A stretch of DNA of 32,188 nucleotides from Campylobacterota bacterium (lineage in GTDB: Bacteria > Campylobacterota > Campylobacteria > Campylobacterales > Sulfurimonadaceae). The translations under genes were made by a program, and so were the position numbers. The notes under the pieces were generated by a model. That model did not search any database, was not told the origin of the DNA, and worked only from the letters and a program-made list of their open reading frames with translations. Where the stretch lies: positions 1-32,188 of the forward strand of contig JAMCPS010000178.1 of assembly GCA_023379705.1 (NCBI GenBank), read 5' to 3'. Shown here piece by piece: positions 7,621 to 16,448 of this stretch. The stretch's first letter is position 1. Every line of letters begins with the position of its first letter.

Positions 7621-8381
7621 TGATGAATGTTTCAGCCGTAATGATCGTTAAAAATGGAGCACGAACCATTCGCCGTACATTGGAAAGCCTCAAAGAGTTT
7701 GATGATGTGGTTGTTTATGATAACGGATCGGTGGATCAAACGCTGAGCATAGCACGAGAGTATCCGAATGTTCATTTGATCGAAGGAAACTTCGATGGTT
7801 TCGGAACGACGAAAAATCGTGCGGCAAGTTTTGCCAAGCATGATTGGATTTTGATTATCGACAGTGATGAGGTAGTGGATAAAGAACTTTTGCATGCACT
7901 GAAAACAAAACCACTAAATTCTCAGACAATTTACATCGTCAACTTTTTAGCATTTTACAAAGACATACAGATCAAGCACTGCGGCTGGAACAATCAAAAA
8001 ATACGTCGCCTGTACAATAAGACAGTAACACGATTCAATGACAATGCCGTCCATGAAAACATTATCGACGAGGGGATGAAAAAAGAGCCAATTGAGGGAA
8101 ATATGAAGCACTACAGCTACATGAGTATTTCCGATTTTATTGTCAAATTGGATCGCTATTCAACTCTCTTTGCGAACGATAACGTCGGTAAAAAATCCTC
8201 GTCTCCACTAAAGGCTTTTTTTAATGGCCTTTATTCATTTTTGCGTACCTATATCCTCAAACGAGGTTTTTTAGACGGATATGCAGGGCTGATTATCTCT
8301 TTTTCACACATGGCGACCAATTTTTACAAATACATCAAGCTTTATGAGATGAATTTGGAGCAAAAGAGTAAACGTGGGTAA
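7620..8381 (+). CDS. GT2 family glycosyltransferase, LPS core WaaE/LgtF-like
   Basis: This GT-A fold transferase resembles the small beta-glucosyltransferases that modify the first heptose of LPS cores. Its features are VSAVMIVKNGARTI at the N-terminus, VVVYDNGSVDQT as the nucleotide-binding strand, WILIIDSDEVVD as the metal-binding DxD, and RRLYNKTVTRFNDNAVHENI, typical of the family. The ORF track starts at 7605, but ATG 7620 (overlapping the previous stop) or ATG 7623 fits better; I report 7620 (253 aa). No membrane segment is clear. It overlaps the next gene by 8 nt. The fold is certain; the sugar and acceptor are inferred. Confidence 0.83.
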   Translation: MMNVSAVMIVKNGARTIRRTLESLKEFDDVVVYDNGSVDQTLSIAREYPNVHLIEGNFDGFGTTKNRAASFAKHDWILIIDSDEVVDKELLHALKTKPLNSQTIYIVNFLAFYKDIQIKHCGWNNQKIRRLYNKTVTRFNDNAVHENIIDEGMKKEPIEGNMKHYSYMSISDFIVKLDRYSTLFANDNVGKKSSSPLKAFFNGLYSFLRTYILKRGFLDGYAGLIISFSHMATNFYKYIKLYEMNLEQKSKRG

Positions 8382-9477
8382 AAAGATTTGTGAGCTATGT
8401 CTCTCTCCTGATTTAGGGGGACTTGAACTTTACATGATGCGCGCTTCATGTTATTTGAGTGAGCATGGTGAGTGTATTAGCGTGATCAATGAAAAAGGGA
8501 AGTTGAGAAGTTATTATGACGATACACAGTATCGTTATTACACATTGAGACGTCGAAATGTTTTATTCTCGTGGATTACAGCCCGTCAAGTTGCTCGAAT
8601 TTTAGATGAAGAAGCTATTGATGTTCTGCATATACACTGGACAAAAGATCTTCCGACAGCCATTATTGCAAAACTACTGTCTAAATCTAAACCCAAAGTA
8701 GTACAGTCTCGCCACATGACAATGACGCGCTTCAAGGATGATTTTTATCATCGTTTTTTATATCGAAATCTCGACTTGATGCTTGCCGTTACGCATCAAG
8801 TAAAAGCTCAAATTGAAAAATTCATTCCAGCTTCCATCTGTCCCAAAGTCGAAACACTTTATATAGGTGCCGAACAGCCAGTTATTATTTCTGAAGAAGA
8901 AAGAAAAGAGCGTCGGGAACAGCTTGGATTGGCGGATTCATTTACAGTGGGAATTGTCGGACGTATTGAACCGCAAAAAGGTCAGTGGATTGTCATTGAT
9001 GCAATCGAAAAACTTATCAAGCGAGGAATCGATGTACGAGCACTGATTATAGGCCATGCTATGAGTGAAGAATACCTAAGTACGCTTCAAAAAGATATTG
9101 TGATGCGAGGATTAAAAGACCGTATTATTTTTACCGGATTTACACTTGAAGCACAGGCCATGATGCAACTGTGTGATGTGATGGTCCTCGGAACCGAGAA
9201 CGAAACTTTTGGATTGGTGCTTATTGAAGCTATGATGTGCGGTGTCTGTGTCGTGGGTAGTGATAGTGGCGGACCGTTAGAGATTATTGATGATAATATG
9301 AATGGATTGTTGTTTAAAACATTTGATCTACAAGATCTGGCATTGAAGCTTACTCAACTGCAGCAAAATGAGAGTTTACGAAAAACGTTGGCCATGGTAG
9401 GAAAAGAAAAAGCACTGGAAAAATTTGAGAGTACAAAACAGTTTATTTCACTGAAAAATAGCCTTGAAAGTATCTAA
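8374..9477 (+). CDS. GT4 family glycosyltransferase
   Basis: This 367-aa GT-B transferase uses a nucleotide-sugar donor. It has the N-terminal acceptor-side pattern PDLGGLELYMMRAS and the C-terminal donor domain VGIVGRIEPQKGQW. It also has the diagnostic retaining EX7E motif in ENETFGLVLIEAMMCG, followed by GGPLEII. The start is GTG at 8374, overlapping the GT2 gene by 8 nt. It is the last gene of the plus-strand deacetylase-GT2-GT4 block and ends only 3 nt from the stop of the convergent DUF1919 gene. It likely extends the LPS core or O-chain; the sugar cannot be read from sequence. Confidence 0.87.
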   Translation: MGKKICELCLSPDLGGLELYMMRASCYLSEHGECISVINEKGKLRSYYDDTQYRYYTLRRRNVLFSWITARQVARILDEEAIDVLHIHWTKDLPTAIIAKLLSKSKPKVVQSRHMTMTRFKDDFYHRFLYRNLDLMLAVTHQVKAQIEKFIPASICPKVETLYIGAEQPVIISEEERKERREQLGLADSFTVGIVGRIEPQKGQWIVIDAIEKLIKRGIDVRALIIGHAMSEEYLSTLQKDIVMRGLKDRIIFTGFTLEAQAMMQLCDVMVLGTENETFGLVLIEAMMCGVCVVGSDSGGPLEIIDDNMNGLLFKTFDLQDLALKLTQLQQNESLRKTLAMVGKEKALEKFESTKQFISLKNSLESI

Positions 9478-9480
9478 TAG

Positions 9481-10113
9481 TTAGAGGCTATTCAACAACG
9501 CCGGAAGATTGTATTCGTTTTCAGAGTGTTTCCATTCATCCCTTACGTTTTCCATACTGTTAAATTTTGGGAGATAAACAACGTTTTGACATCCAGGATA
9601 TGGCTTGGCGGTAAAACATATTTTGTGCCGATACGGGAGGGTGTCGAATTGCCGAATCATCTCATCTGTCGCCCCTTCACTGTCGCTAAATTTGAATAAT
9701 AATTTATTGTAATTTATACGTCTCACTTTTTCCTCCCACTTTAGTTTAGCATCTTCTTTATCTTTATAATGGAGAAAATGGAGCTCTATTCCCTCACCAA
9801 TGATCCCTATGGGATAAGGTAGTCCGAAATGACCTCGTTTTTTCAATATCTCGATGTGTTTGGAATCTTGATGCGGTATAAAGGATATTGTTTGAAGTAT
9901 CTTTGGAGAAAAATTGTGTAGTAAACGAAGATAGTCATCACTGAAGATGAAAAGATTGACAAAGGGTGATTGGTAAGGAAGGTTAAATTTTTTATAGATA
10001 AATGTTCCCCAACAGTTGTTGGATATAATCGAAAAATTGGTTTGGTGCAACCAAAAACGATTGTAACTTCCTTTGAGCCATTTTTCTATTCGTCGTCCCA
10101 GTGCTATCCGCAT
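9481..10113 (-). CDS. DUF1919 family protein, likely polysaccharide biosynthesis
   Basis: The 210-aa protein carries the pattern FSIISNNCWGTFIYKKFNLPYQSPFVNLFI, which I recognise as DUF1919. This family is often found in capsule or exopolysaccharide clusters and has no proven reaction. GLPYPIGIIGEGIELHFLHY and the C-terminal KICFTAKPYP and NVVYLPKF are further conserved-looking blocks. There is no signal peptide or membrane segment. The start at 10113 has AAGGAG about 12 nt upstream, a slightly long spacing. It follows the GT2 gene by 3 nt, so it is the last gene of the long minus-strand rhamnose/transferase run. A transferase-like role on the glycan is likely but unproven. Confidence 0.72.
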   Translation of the reverse strand: MRIALGRRIEKWLKGSYNRFWLHQTNFSIISNNCWGTFIYKKFNLPYQSPFVNLFIFSDDYLRLLHNFSPKILQTISFIPHQDSKHIEILKKRGHFGLPYPIGIIGEGIELHFLHYKDKEDAKLKWEEKVRRINYNKLLFKFSDSEGATDEMIRQFDTLPYRHKICFTAKPYPGCQNVVYLPKFNSMENVRDEWKHSENEYNLPALLNSL

Positions 10114-10116
10114 TGA

Positions 10117-10959
10117 TTATTCATCTCCTTTGTATTGATTCAGTCCCTTTTTACAGTAAGAGTTATTGCCTTTTGAATGCATAATTGCAACTGTTTGTTC
10201 GGAAATCTCCGGATTGAAATTTTTAGGATGGTCGAGATGAACCATATTGGCTGCGTTGCGACACGATTTCATCTGTACATGGATCAATCGCATTCGTCGC
10301 TCAATATCACTATCCTCGCCGGTTGTCGGAAGAGTGAAGTCTTCATCAAAACCGTTGATTCGTATCATATCGCTTTTGTGACACGAAAAATTACATCCGA
10401 CGATATGGCTATTTTTACGTGAGAATCGGTTGATAAGATGGAGTAGAGGATGATGTGAGCCCAGATAGATTCCCTCTTCGTAATGTTTGACGTTATCACG
10501 TTTGAGAGCTAAAAAATTCCAAAGATAGGTCGATTCGTATTGTTTTAGAGACATTTTTCCTGTACGAAGTAATGTACTGAAATATTTGCCAGGTTCTGAA
10601 CGACGTCCACACAAGACATGATTGGTCTCTTGTAGTTTTAAATGCTCTTCAATGAACTCAGGATACGGAATGCAGTCGCCATCGATGAAGATAAGATACT
10701 CCCCAATAGCAGAAGCTATGGCACGGTTGAGTGCTCTGTTTTTACGCCATCCAATATCAGGCTGGGAAAGATGAAGGAGATTCGTAAAACGTTTACTTTG
10801 AGTAGAGAGATATTCTGTCATTTCCCTGGAATCACCATCTTCAGAGACAATAATTTGATCAGAAGGATAGGTTTGATCTATAAGGCTATCTAGAATCAAA
10901 CCGAGAGCTTCGGTATCTTTGTAGACTGAAATAATAATGGTTGATTTAGGATAAGACAT
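10117..10959 (-). CDS. GT2 family glycosyltransferase (GT-A, chondroitin-synthase-like C-terminus)
   Basis: This 280-aa inverting GT-A transferase shows IIISVYKDTEALGLILDSL, the QIIVSEDGDS nucleotide strand, GWRKNRALNRAIASA, and EYLIFIDGDCIPYPEF with the metal-binding DGD. VGCNFSCHKSDMIRINGFDEDF followed by GEDSDIERRM matches the C-terminal galactosyltransferase-type half in which the second acidic motif is the catalytic base. The start at 10959 has GGAG 5-6 nt upstream, and a TATAAT lies upstream again. It is followed closely by the DUF1919 gene. The linkage and sugar are unknown. Confidence 0.85.
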   Translation of the reverse strand: MSYPKSTIIISVYKDTEALGLILDSLIDQTYPSDQIIVSEDGDSREMTEYLSTQSKRFTNLLHLSQPDIGWRKNRALNRAIASAIGEYLIFIDGDCIPYPEFIEEHLKLQETNHVLCGRRSEPGKYFSTLLRTGKMSLKQYESTYLWNFLALKRDNVKHYEEGIYLGSHHPLLHLINRFSRKNSHIVGCNFSCHKSDMIRINGFDEDFTLPTTGEDSDIERRMRLIHVQMKSCRNAANMVHLDHPKNFNPEISEQTVAIMHSKGNNSYCKKGLNQYKGDE

Positions 10960-10982
10960 TCACTCTCCGACAATTGGTTAGT

Positions 10983-10988
10983 ATTATA
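10983..10988 (-). promoter_or_regulatory. Putative -10 box for the GT2-DUF1919 pair
   Basis: TATAAT on the minus strand lies 23 bp before the GT2 ATG, in the 45-bp AT-rich gap after the GT32 gene. It suggests an internal promoter within the long minus-strand run. Confidence 0.4.
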
Positions 10989-11004
10989 TATAAAAATTAT
11001 TTAT

Positions 11005-11778
11005 TCATGATTTTAACAATTCTTCTTTTTTTGCATGCGTCCATTTTCCTCTTGGTTTATCAATGTACTGAAAATATTCATTCGTAAAGCTACCTTGCAC
11101 GCAAGTGATACGGTTGTGTCTATGATTGACTACTTGATCTCCAATAGCTTTGTTCAATACGGTAGGGCCTGTTAAATCATACACGCCTTCTCCAATGTTC
11201 TTTTTTTCTATATTGTCGATAATAATGCTTATTGATTTTTCTAAATGGGAGTTGTTTTTTGAGGAGGCGATAAAGTAGTTACTGTAATTGTGTTTTGTCA
11301 TTAAAAATAACTCTGTATACTCCGACTTAATAATTTTAGACAGCGGCCATACTGCATGTGCGTCGATGTCCATATAGACGCCACCATAATAGTTCAAGAC
11401 AAAAAGTCTCCATAAATCAGCTTGGGAAGCTCCGTCGGTGAGTTGCTCAAAAGCATCTGAGACTTGCTTAGAGGAATGTGTTCTCATAAAGTCTAAACGA
11501 TCTTCAGTGCTGACGTAGCGATATTCCCAATCCAGTGACATGAGGCGGTTAAACAAATAGTTTACATAAACGGGTAAACTTACATTATTGGTATAGTTGG
11601 TCTGCCAAATGATTTTTGTGATATTGCTGGATGTTTTAGAGGAAAAGAAAGCATGGCTTTCTGTCGGAATGGTAAAACGTTTTTTAGGAAAAATAAAATG
11701 AAAAAGATAGGAAAACGCTTTAATCAATGCTCCTAATAATTTGGCAAGTCGATTAATAATAATGGGTCCGATATGCAC
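11005..11778 (-). CDS. GT32-type glycosyltransferase with DXD motif
   Basis: This protein belongs to the Och1/capsule-type DXD sugar transferases. Key motifs are KIIWQTNYT near residue 60, DLWRLFVLNYYGGVYMDIDAHAV with the metal-binding DxD, and a late TGPTVLNKAIGD block. Residues ~8-30 (NRLAKLLGALIKAFSYLFHFIF) are hydrophobic and may attach it to the membrane. The start is GTG at 11778, supported by AAGGAAAAAA directly upstream. The gene is 48 nt downstream of the O-antigen ligase gene on the same strand and probably shares its transcript. Acceptor and sugar are unknown; AT content seems somewhat higher than in its neighbours. Confidence 0.82.
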   Translation of the reverse strand: MHIGPIIINRLAKLLGALIKAFSYLFHFIFPKKRFTIPTESHAFFSSKTSSNITKIIWQTNYTNNVSLPVYVNYLFNRLMSLDWEYRYVSTEDRLDFMRTHSSKQVSDAFEQLTDGASQADLWRLFVLNYYGGVYMDIDAHAVWPLSKIIKSEYTELFLMTKHNYSNYFIASSKNNSHLEKSISIIIDNIEKKNIGEGVYDLTGPTVLNKAIGDQVVNHRHNRITCVQGSFTNEYFQYIDKPRGKWTHAKKEELLKS

Positions 11779-11826
11779 TTTTTTCCTTAGTAATGTTAAT
11801 GATAAAATTGTACTCTAACACTTCTT

Positions 11827-13068
11827 TTAAATCTCTTGCGGTCCATTGGATACAGATTGGGAAGCCAGTGAGATACTGGTGATAAATATGAACAAAATGA
11901 TTGGAAACTGCAATATCCATAACGGTTCGGCGATATTCCCTACGACAAAGACGGTGAGGCTGAGTTTGCTGAATTCATTGAGTTGTGGATCTTTAATCTT
12001 CACTCGAAACAGTTCAATGTGCAACCATAGCATTAAGGCAAATCCTATCAGCCCGGTCTGCGCTAAAATCATCAGATATTGGTTGTGAAAATGGCTGTCC
12101 GAACACCATGCGATTGTTTCTTTGGTAAATCCGTGTTCATTCGTTTGGAGCGCTTCACGAGAGGCGAGACGGTAGTCACCAATCCCTGCACCTAACAGCG
12201 GATGCTCTCGTACAATGTCATACGTGACGATCCAAAACGCGGCACGCAGTCCCCATGACGAATTGTAGTTTCCTTTTTGAAATTTTTGTGTGTCCTCTAT
12301 CCCTTGATCAATACGGAGTTTAAACAGATCAATGGTTGAATATGCTCCAACAAAAAGTGTTACACAAAGCAGGGTAAAAATAAAAAATGATTTGATGGTT
12401 AATCGATAGTGGATGACAACAGCAACCCCTATTGCAACAAAAAGAGCCAACTGCCCTGTTCGTCCGGTTGATATCATCAGATTCCCCGTCGATGTCACAA
12501 AGAAAATGAACATAGGGAGTTTACTGCGCCAGGTATAGCGTTGGGAAAGCAAACGTGACAGTAGAATAATCGAGGTGGTAGCCAAAAAGATGCTGTAGTG
12601 GATGTGGCTCATAAAAGGGGCAGGGTATTGGGGGGTGCGATCTTTGAATGTCCACCACTCAAAATAGATCCCGTACGCGATGATCTCGCTGATAAACATC
12701 CCTCCCAAAAAGGCGGTGATGATACCGGGGAGCCATTCGCGTTTGAGCGTTACGGCGAGGATAGGGATAATGATCCAGTAGCCGTATAGTCGAAGCTGGT
12801 TGAGACCATCGCTTTTATCTTCAGACCACAGCAGCGAGAGAGCCAATAGCGCAATAAATACTCCCATCGCCCAAAAGACGTGGTTTTGCTTGATTTGTGA
12901 CCATCCATTTTTGTAATCGCGGCCAAGTAAAAAAAGGGCGATAAACCAAATGATGAAAAAACTCACCGCCGCACGGGAGAGGGGAAAGGTAAAGGCGAAT
13001 AGTAATGAGGAAAAGTAGAATGTAAATTCAATTTTATTATCAAATTTTAGTATAAAATAATTAAGCAT
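11827..13068 (-). CDS. waaL: O-antigen ligase family polytopic membrane protein
   Basis: Members of the Wzy_C/O-antigen ligase family join O-polysaccharide to lipid A-core on the periplasmic face, or polymerise O-units. The 413-aa protein has about ten hydrophobic segments, a large periplasmic loop before the last segments with GAGIGDYRLASREAL, and the family motif SDSHFHNQYLMILAQTGLIGF. It overlaps rmlB by 8 nt. The position at the end of a rhamnose operon in a core-LPS cluster favours ligase over Wzy polymerase, but the two share a fold and cannot be separated by sequence reading alone. The start ATG has only a weak ribosome-binding site inside the rmlB end. Confidence 0.75.
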   Translation of the reverse strand: MLNYFILKFDNKIEFTFYFSSLLFAFTFPLSRAAVSFFIIWFIALFLLGRDYKNGWSQIKQNHVFWAMGVFIALLALSLLWSEDKSDGLNQLRLYGYWIIIPILAVTLKREWLPGIITAFLGGMFISEIIAYGIYFEWWTFKDRTPQYPAPFMSHIHYSIFLATTSIILLSRLLSQRYTWRSKLPMFIFFVTSTGNLMISTGRTGQLALFVAIGVAVVIHYRLTIKSFFIFTLLCVTLFVGAYSTIDLFKLRIDQGIEDTQKFQKGNYNSSWGLRAAFWIVTYDIVREHPLLGAGIGDYRLASREALQTNEHGFTKETIAWCSDSHFHNQYLMILAQTGLIGFALMLWLHIELFRVKIKDPQLNEFSKLSLTVFVVGNIAEPLWILQFPIILFIFITSISLASQSVSNGPQEI

Positions 13069-14074
13069 CTTTTTTTAAATACCATTGAATTGTTTTTACG
13101 ATACCTGTATCAAAGTTTTCATCAGCTTTCCATCCAAGCTCGGTTTCAATCTTGGTAGCATCAATGGCATAGCGGCGATCATGCCCAGCACGGTCTTCAA
13201 CGTAAGTAATTTGTTTGTTATAACTTTTGCCATCTGATTTAGATTTCATGCTATCTAGCAAGTTGCAGATAGTCTCAACGATTTGATTGTTATTACGCTC
13301 GTTACGTCCGCCAATGTTGTAGACTTCACCGCTTCGCCCACTATGGTAGACGAGATCAATCCCTTTGCAGTGATCGAGCACATAGAGCCAGTCACGGATA
13401 TTTTTACCATCACCGTAGATAGGAATGTTTTCACCGGCTAGTGCTTTTCGGATAATCGTGGGGATCAATTTCTCATCGTGTTGTTTTGGACCATAGTTGT
13501 TGGAGCAATTGGTAATGACGGTGTTCATTCCATAGGTGTGGTGATAACTGCGGACAATCATGTCACTGCCTGCTTTTGAAGCGCTGTAGGGGCTGTTGGG
13601 TGCATATGCAGTTTCTTCGGTAAAAAGCCCTGTTTCTCCGAGCGTTCCATACACTTCATCCGTACTGATATGATGAAATCGGCATCCTTCATAACCTGTC
13701 TTGTAGACAAACGGTTTTTCCATCCATGCTTTATAGGCAATATCAATAAGAGTAAAGCTTCCGTTAACATTGGTTTGGACAAACACCCCGGGATTTTTGA
13801 TGCTGTTATCAACATGACTCTCAGCAGCGAAATGAATCACGCCACGAATGTCGTATTGAAAAAAAAGAGATTCAACCAAAGGACGATCGCAAATATCTCC
13901 TTGAACAAAGATATGACGATCATCTTGTGGTGCATCAGATAGATTGGACATATCACCTGCATAAGTGAGTAGATCCAAATTTATAAGACGAACATCAGAA
14001 TATTTGTTTAAAAAATAGGGAACAAAATTACTCCCGATAAATCCGGCACATCCGGTGACTAAAATGGTTTTCAT
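13061..14074 (-). CDS. rmlB: dTDP-glucose 4,6-dehydratase
   Basis: RmlB converts dTDP-glucose to dTDP-4-keto-6-deoxyglucose, step two of dTDP-L-rhamnose synthesis. It is an extended SDR with VTGCAGFIGSNFVPYF at the N-terminus, HFAAESHVDNSI, HISTDEVYGTLGE and the catalytic YSASKAGSD (YxxxK), then NCSNNYGPKQ and RDWLYVLDHC. The ORF-track start at 14122 is too early; ATG 14074 (337 aa) starts exactly at the Rossmann strand and overlaps the rmlD stop by 4 nt. The order rmlA-C-D-B with overlapping ends points to one operon. Confidence 0.96.
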   Translation of the reverse strand: MKTILVTGCAGFIGSNFVPYFLNKYSDVRLINLDLLTYAGDMSNLSDAPQDDRHIFVQGDICDRPLVESLFFQYDIRGVIHFAAESHVDNSIKNPGVFVQTNVNGSFTLIDIAYKAWMEKPFVYKTGYEGCRFHHISTDEVYGTLGETGLFTEETAYAPNSPYSASKAGSDMIVRSYHHTYGMNTVITNCSNNYGPKQHDEKLIPTIIRKALAGENIPIYGDGKNIRDWLYVLDHCKGIDLVYHSGRSGEVYNIGGRNERNNNQIVETICNLLDSMKSKSDGKSYNKQITYVEDRAGHDRRYAIDATKIETELGWKADENFDTGIVKTIQWYLKKDA

Positions 14075-14940
14075 TTGATTCCTCCTAATTCTTTTAAACA
14101 CTCTTTGAGAGAATCTCTCCAATAGGGAATAGTTATTTCAAAGTTATTTTTGATTTTTGATTTATTCAATAAACTGTAATGGGGTCGTGGTGCGGGAAGC
14201 GGATATTCTTCGGTCGTGATAGCATTTACCTTGCAGTTTATGTTGGTAAGTTCAAAGATTATTTGAGCAAAGTCATACCAGCTTGCCACACCTTCATTAC
14301 TGTAATGATAAATTTCGGGTGCTTCATTATTGATTTTTGGTAGAATATCTAGAATCGTTTTAGCTAAATCGCGCGCATACGTAGGGGTTCCCACTTGATC
14401 AAAGATGACGCCAAGCGTATCTTTCTCTTTGCCTAAACGAAGCATCGTTTTGACAAAGTTAGATCCGAATGATGAGTAAACCCATGAGGTACGGATGATG
14501 ATACTGTTTTTAGGGGCAACATCCAAAATTGCGTTTTCTCCATCCCCTTTGGTTCGCCCATAAACCCCCTGTGGGTCGGTAGGATCTATTTCGATATAAG
14601 GACAGTAGTTTTGGCCATTAAAAACATAATCCGTAGATATATGGATAAATGCCATGTTTTTCTTTTTTGCAATTTTAGCAAGGAGAGAAACGGCACGATG
14701 GTTGATGGTATTGGCAAGTTCTATCTCATTTTCTGCTTTGTCCACAGCGGTATAAGCAGCACAGTTGATAATGACATCAAAAGTTTTATCGTCAAAGTAG
14801 TCTTCTAATTTACATAAATTACTGAGATCCAGAGTGTTTCGATCAACAAAAGTGAATTCATGTTGAGTGTATGAGCTGCTTATCTCTTTGATCTCACTAC
14901 CTAATTGTCCATTTTCACCAGTAACGAGAATTTTAGACAT
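14071..14940 (-). CDS. rmlD: dTDP-4-dehydrorhamnose reductase
   Basis: RmlD performs the last, NAD(P)H-dependent reduction to dTDP-L-rhamnose. It has the SDR signs KILVTGENGQLGSEI, INCAAYTAVDKAENE and HISTDYVFNGQ, the catalytic YGRTKGDGE (YxxxK) and IIRTSWVYSSFGSNFV. The ORF-track start at 15033 runs into rmlC; ATG 14940 gives a canonical 289-aa protein and overlaps rmlC by 8 nt. Downstream it overlaps rmlB by 4 nt. Confidence 0.96.
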   Translation of the reverse strand: MSKILVTGENGQLGSEIKEISSSYTQHEFTFVDRNTLDLSNLCKLEDYFDDKTFDVIINCAAYTAVDKAENEIELANTINHRAVSLLAKIAKKKNMAFIHISTDYVFNGQNYCPYIEIDPTDPQGVYGRTKGDGENAILDVAPKNSIIIRTSWVYSSFGSNFVKTMLRLGKEKDTLGVIFDQVGTPTYARDLAKTILDILPKINNEAPEIYHYSNEGVASWYDFAQIIFELTNINCKVNAITTEEYPLPAPRPHYSLLNKSKIKNNFEITIPYWRDSLKECLKELGGIK

Positions 14941-15505
14941 AGAGGCTTTCACTATAGTCAAAATGGTCAGCATCTGCGAATAGGGGCTGCTTAGTATCTT
15001 TGGCAGAAAGTTGTAGCTTAGACAGTTCTGCAATCCAATCGATATTTAAAGCAGGGTCATCAAATGCAATTCCACGGTCACATTCTGGAGAATAATAATT
15101 ATCGACTTTGTAGGCAAAAGTGCAGGTTTCGCTAAGTACTACGAACCCATGAGCAAAACCACGCGGTATAAACATCTGGCGTTTATTCTCGCCACTTAAA
15201 CGTACGGCGACATGTTGACCAAAAGTCGGTGAACCTTCTCGTATATCAACCGCTACATCAAGCACTTCTCCCTCGATAATACGGACCAGTTTACTTTGCG
15301 CATGTGGAGGGAGCTGATAGTGCAGACCTCGTAGGACTCCATAACTTGATTTACTTTCATTGTCTTGACAGAAGGGTACTGTGAAACCTAAAAATGCTTC
15401 GAGCTTATCGGCACGAAAAGTTTCAACGAAATATCCACGCTCATCGCCGTGGACCATTGGATCAATAAGGATAACGTCGGGTATGGAAGTGCGGGTAAAT
15501 GTCAT
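14933..15505 (-). CDS. rmlC: dTDP-4-dehydrorhamnose 3,5-epimerase
   Basis: RmlC epimerises C3 and C5 of dTDP-4-keto-6-deoxyglucose. The cupin fold shows RGYFVETFRAD, the substrate-binding SSYGVLRGLHYQ with the catalytic His, LVRIIEGEVLDVAVDIR and MFIPRGFAHGFVVLSE. The 190-aa length is typical. Its ATG overlaps the rmlA stop by one base (TAATG), and its end overlaps rmlD by 8 nt, so translation is probably coupled through the operon. Confidence 0.96.
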   Translation of the reverse strand: MTFTRTSIPDVILIDPMVHGDERGYFVETFRADKLEAFLGFTVPFCQDNESKSSYGVLRGLHYQLPPHAQSKLVRIIEGEVLDVAVDIREGSPTFGQHVAVRLSGENKRQMFIPRGFAHGFVVLSETCTFAYKVDNYYSPECDRGIAFDDPALNIDWIAELSKLQLSAKDTKQPLFADADHFDYSESLYV

Positions 15506-16392
15506 TAGTTTATTTTACCTTCGTTTGCACGACGGATGAGGTATTGACCGTATTGATTTTTACTCAATGGTTTCGCTAATTCGAGCAGTTTTTCTTTGGT
15601 GATGTAACCCATCTCAAAAGCGATCTCTTCGAGACAGGCCACTTTGAGTCCCTGACGGTTTTCAATAGTCTGAATGAACATACTGGCTTCGAGCAGACTC
15701 TCGTGCGTACCGGTATCCAGCCATGCATAGCCACGCCCCATGAGTTCTACTTTGAGAGCGTTTTGTGCCAAATATTCTTGATTGACGGTAGTGATCTCTA
15801 ACTCTCCACGATCGGAGGGTTTAATGTTTTTGGCAATTTCGACAACACTGTTTGGATAAAAATACAGTCCGATAACGGCATAAGAGCTTTTGGGCTTCAG
15901 CGGTTTTTCTTCGATTGAGAGAACATTTCCCTCTTTATCAAACTCAGCAACACCATAACGTTCAGGATCTTTGACCCAGTAGCCAAATACGGTGGCTTTT
16001 TTCTCTTGGGTAACATTACGAACCGATTGCGCCAATAGTTTAGTCAGTCCATGGCCGTGGAAGATATTGTCTCCCAATACCAGACAAACATCATCATTAG
16101 CGACAAAATCAGCACCCAAGATAAAGGCTTGCGCCAGACCGTCGGGGCTAGGCTGTACGCAGTACTCAAAGCGCATCCCGATATCGCTTCCATCTCCTAA
16201 AAGTTCTTCAAAACGGGGTAAATCAGTAGGGGTAGAGATAATCAGTACTTCAGTAATCCCTGCGAGCATTAGAACAGAGAGGGGATAATAAACCATAGGC
16301 TTATCGTAAATGGGGACGAGTTGTTTGCTCACCCCTTTGGTGATCGGGTAGAGTCGCGTTCCGCTACCGCCGGCTAAAATGATCCCCTTCAT
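15505..16392 (-). CDS. rmlA: Glucose-1-phosphate thymidylyltransferase
   Basis: RmlA makes dTDP-glucose from glucose 1-phosphate and dTTP, opening the rhamnose pathway. The protein starts with the nucleotidyltransferase signature [21 protein letters not shown]. It contains [13 protein letters not shown] with the metal-binding Asp, [17 protein letters not shown] and [13 protein letters not shown]. Its 295-aa length is normal. The start has TTTTTGGAG about 5 nt upstream, and a TATAAT 31 bp upstream marks it as the first gene of the rmlACDB operon. Confidence 0.97.
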   Translation of the reverse strand: MKGIILAGGSGTRLYPITKGVSKQLVPIYDKPMVYYPLSVLMLAGITEVLIISTPTDLPRFEELLGDGSDIGMRFEYCVQPSPDGLAQAFILGADFVANDDVCLVLGDNIFHGHGLTKLLAQSVRNVTQEKKATVFGYWVKDPERYGVAEFDKEGNVLSIEEKPLKPKSSYAVIGLYFYPNSVVEIAKNIKPSDRGELEITTVNQEYLAQNALKVELMGRGYAWLDTGTHESLLEASMFIQTIENRQGLKVACLEEIAFEMGYITKEKLLELAKPLSKNQYGQYLIRRANEGKIN

Positions 16393-16422
16393 GATGCTCC
16401 AAAAACTGTTAATTGTAAAAAA

Positions 16423-16428
16423 ATTATA
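16423..16428 (-). promoter_or_regulatory. Putative -10 box of the rmlACDB operon
   Basis: On the minus strand TATAAT is preceded by TTAATA with an 18-bp spacer (4 of 6 matches to the -35 consensus) and lies 30 bp before the rmlA ATG. The 56-bp gap between the ispE-like remnant and rmlA holds nothing else that I can see. Confidence 0.55.
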
Positions 16429-16448
16429 GTGTAATTCTGCTTAGGGTA

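Noticed and set aside
9470-9495. Short inverted repeat AATAG...CTATT between the convergent GT4 and DUF1919 genes as a terminator
   Set aside because: Only a 5-bp AT-rich stem with no T-run on either strand; too weak to support.
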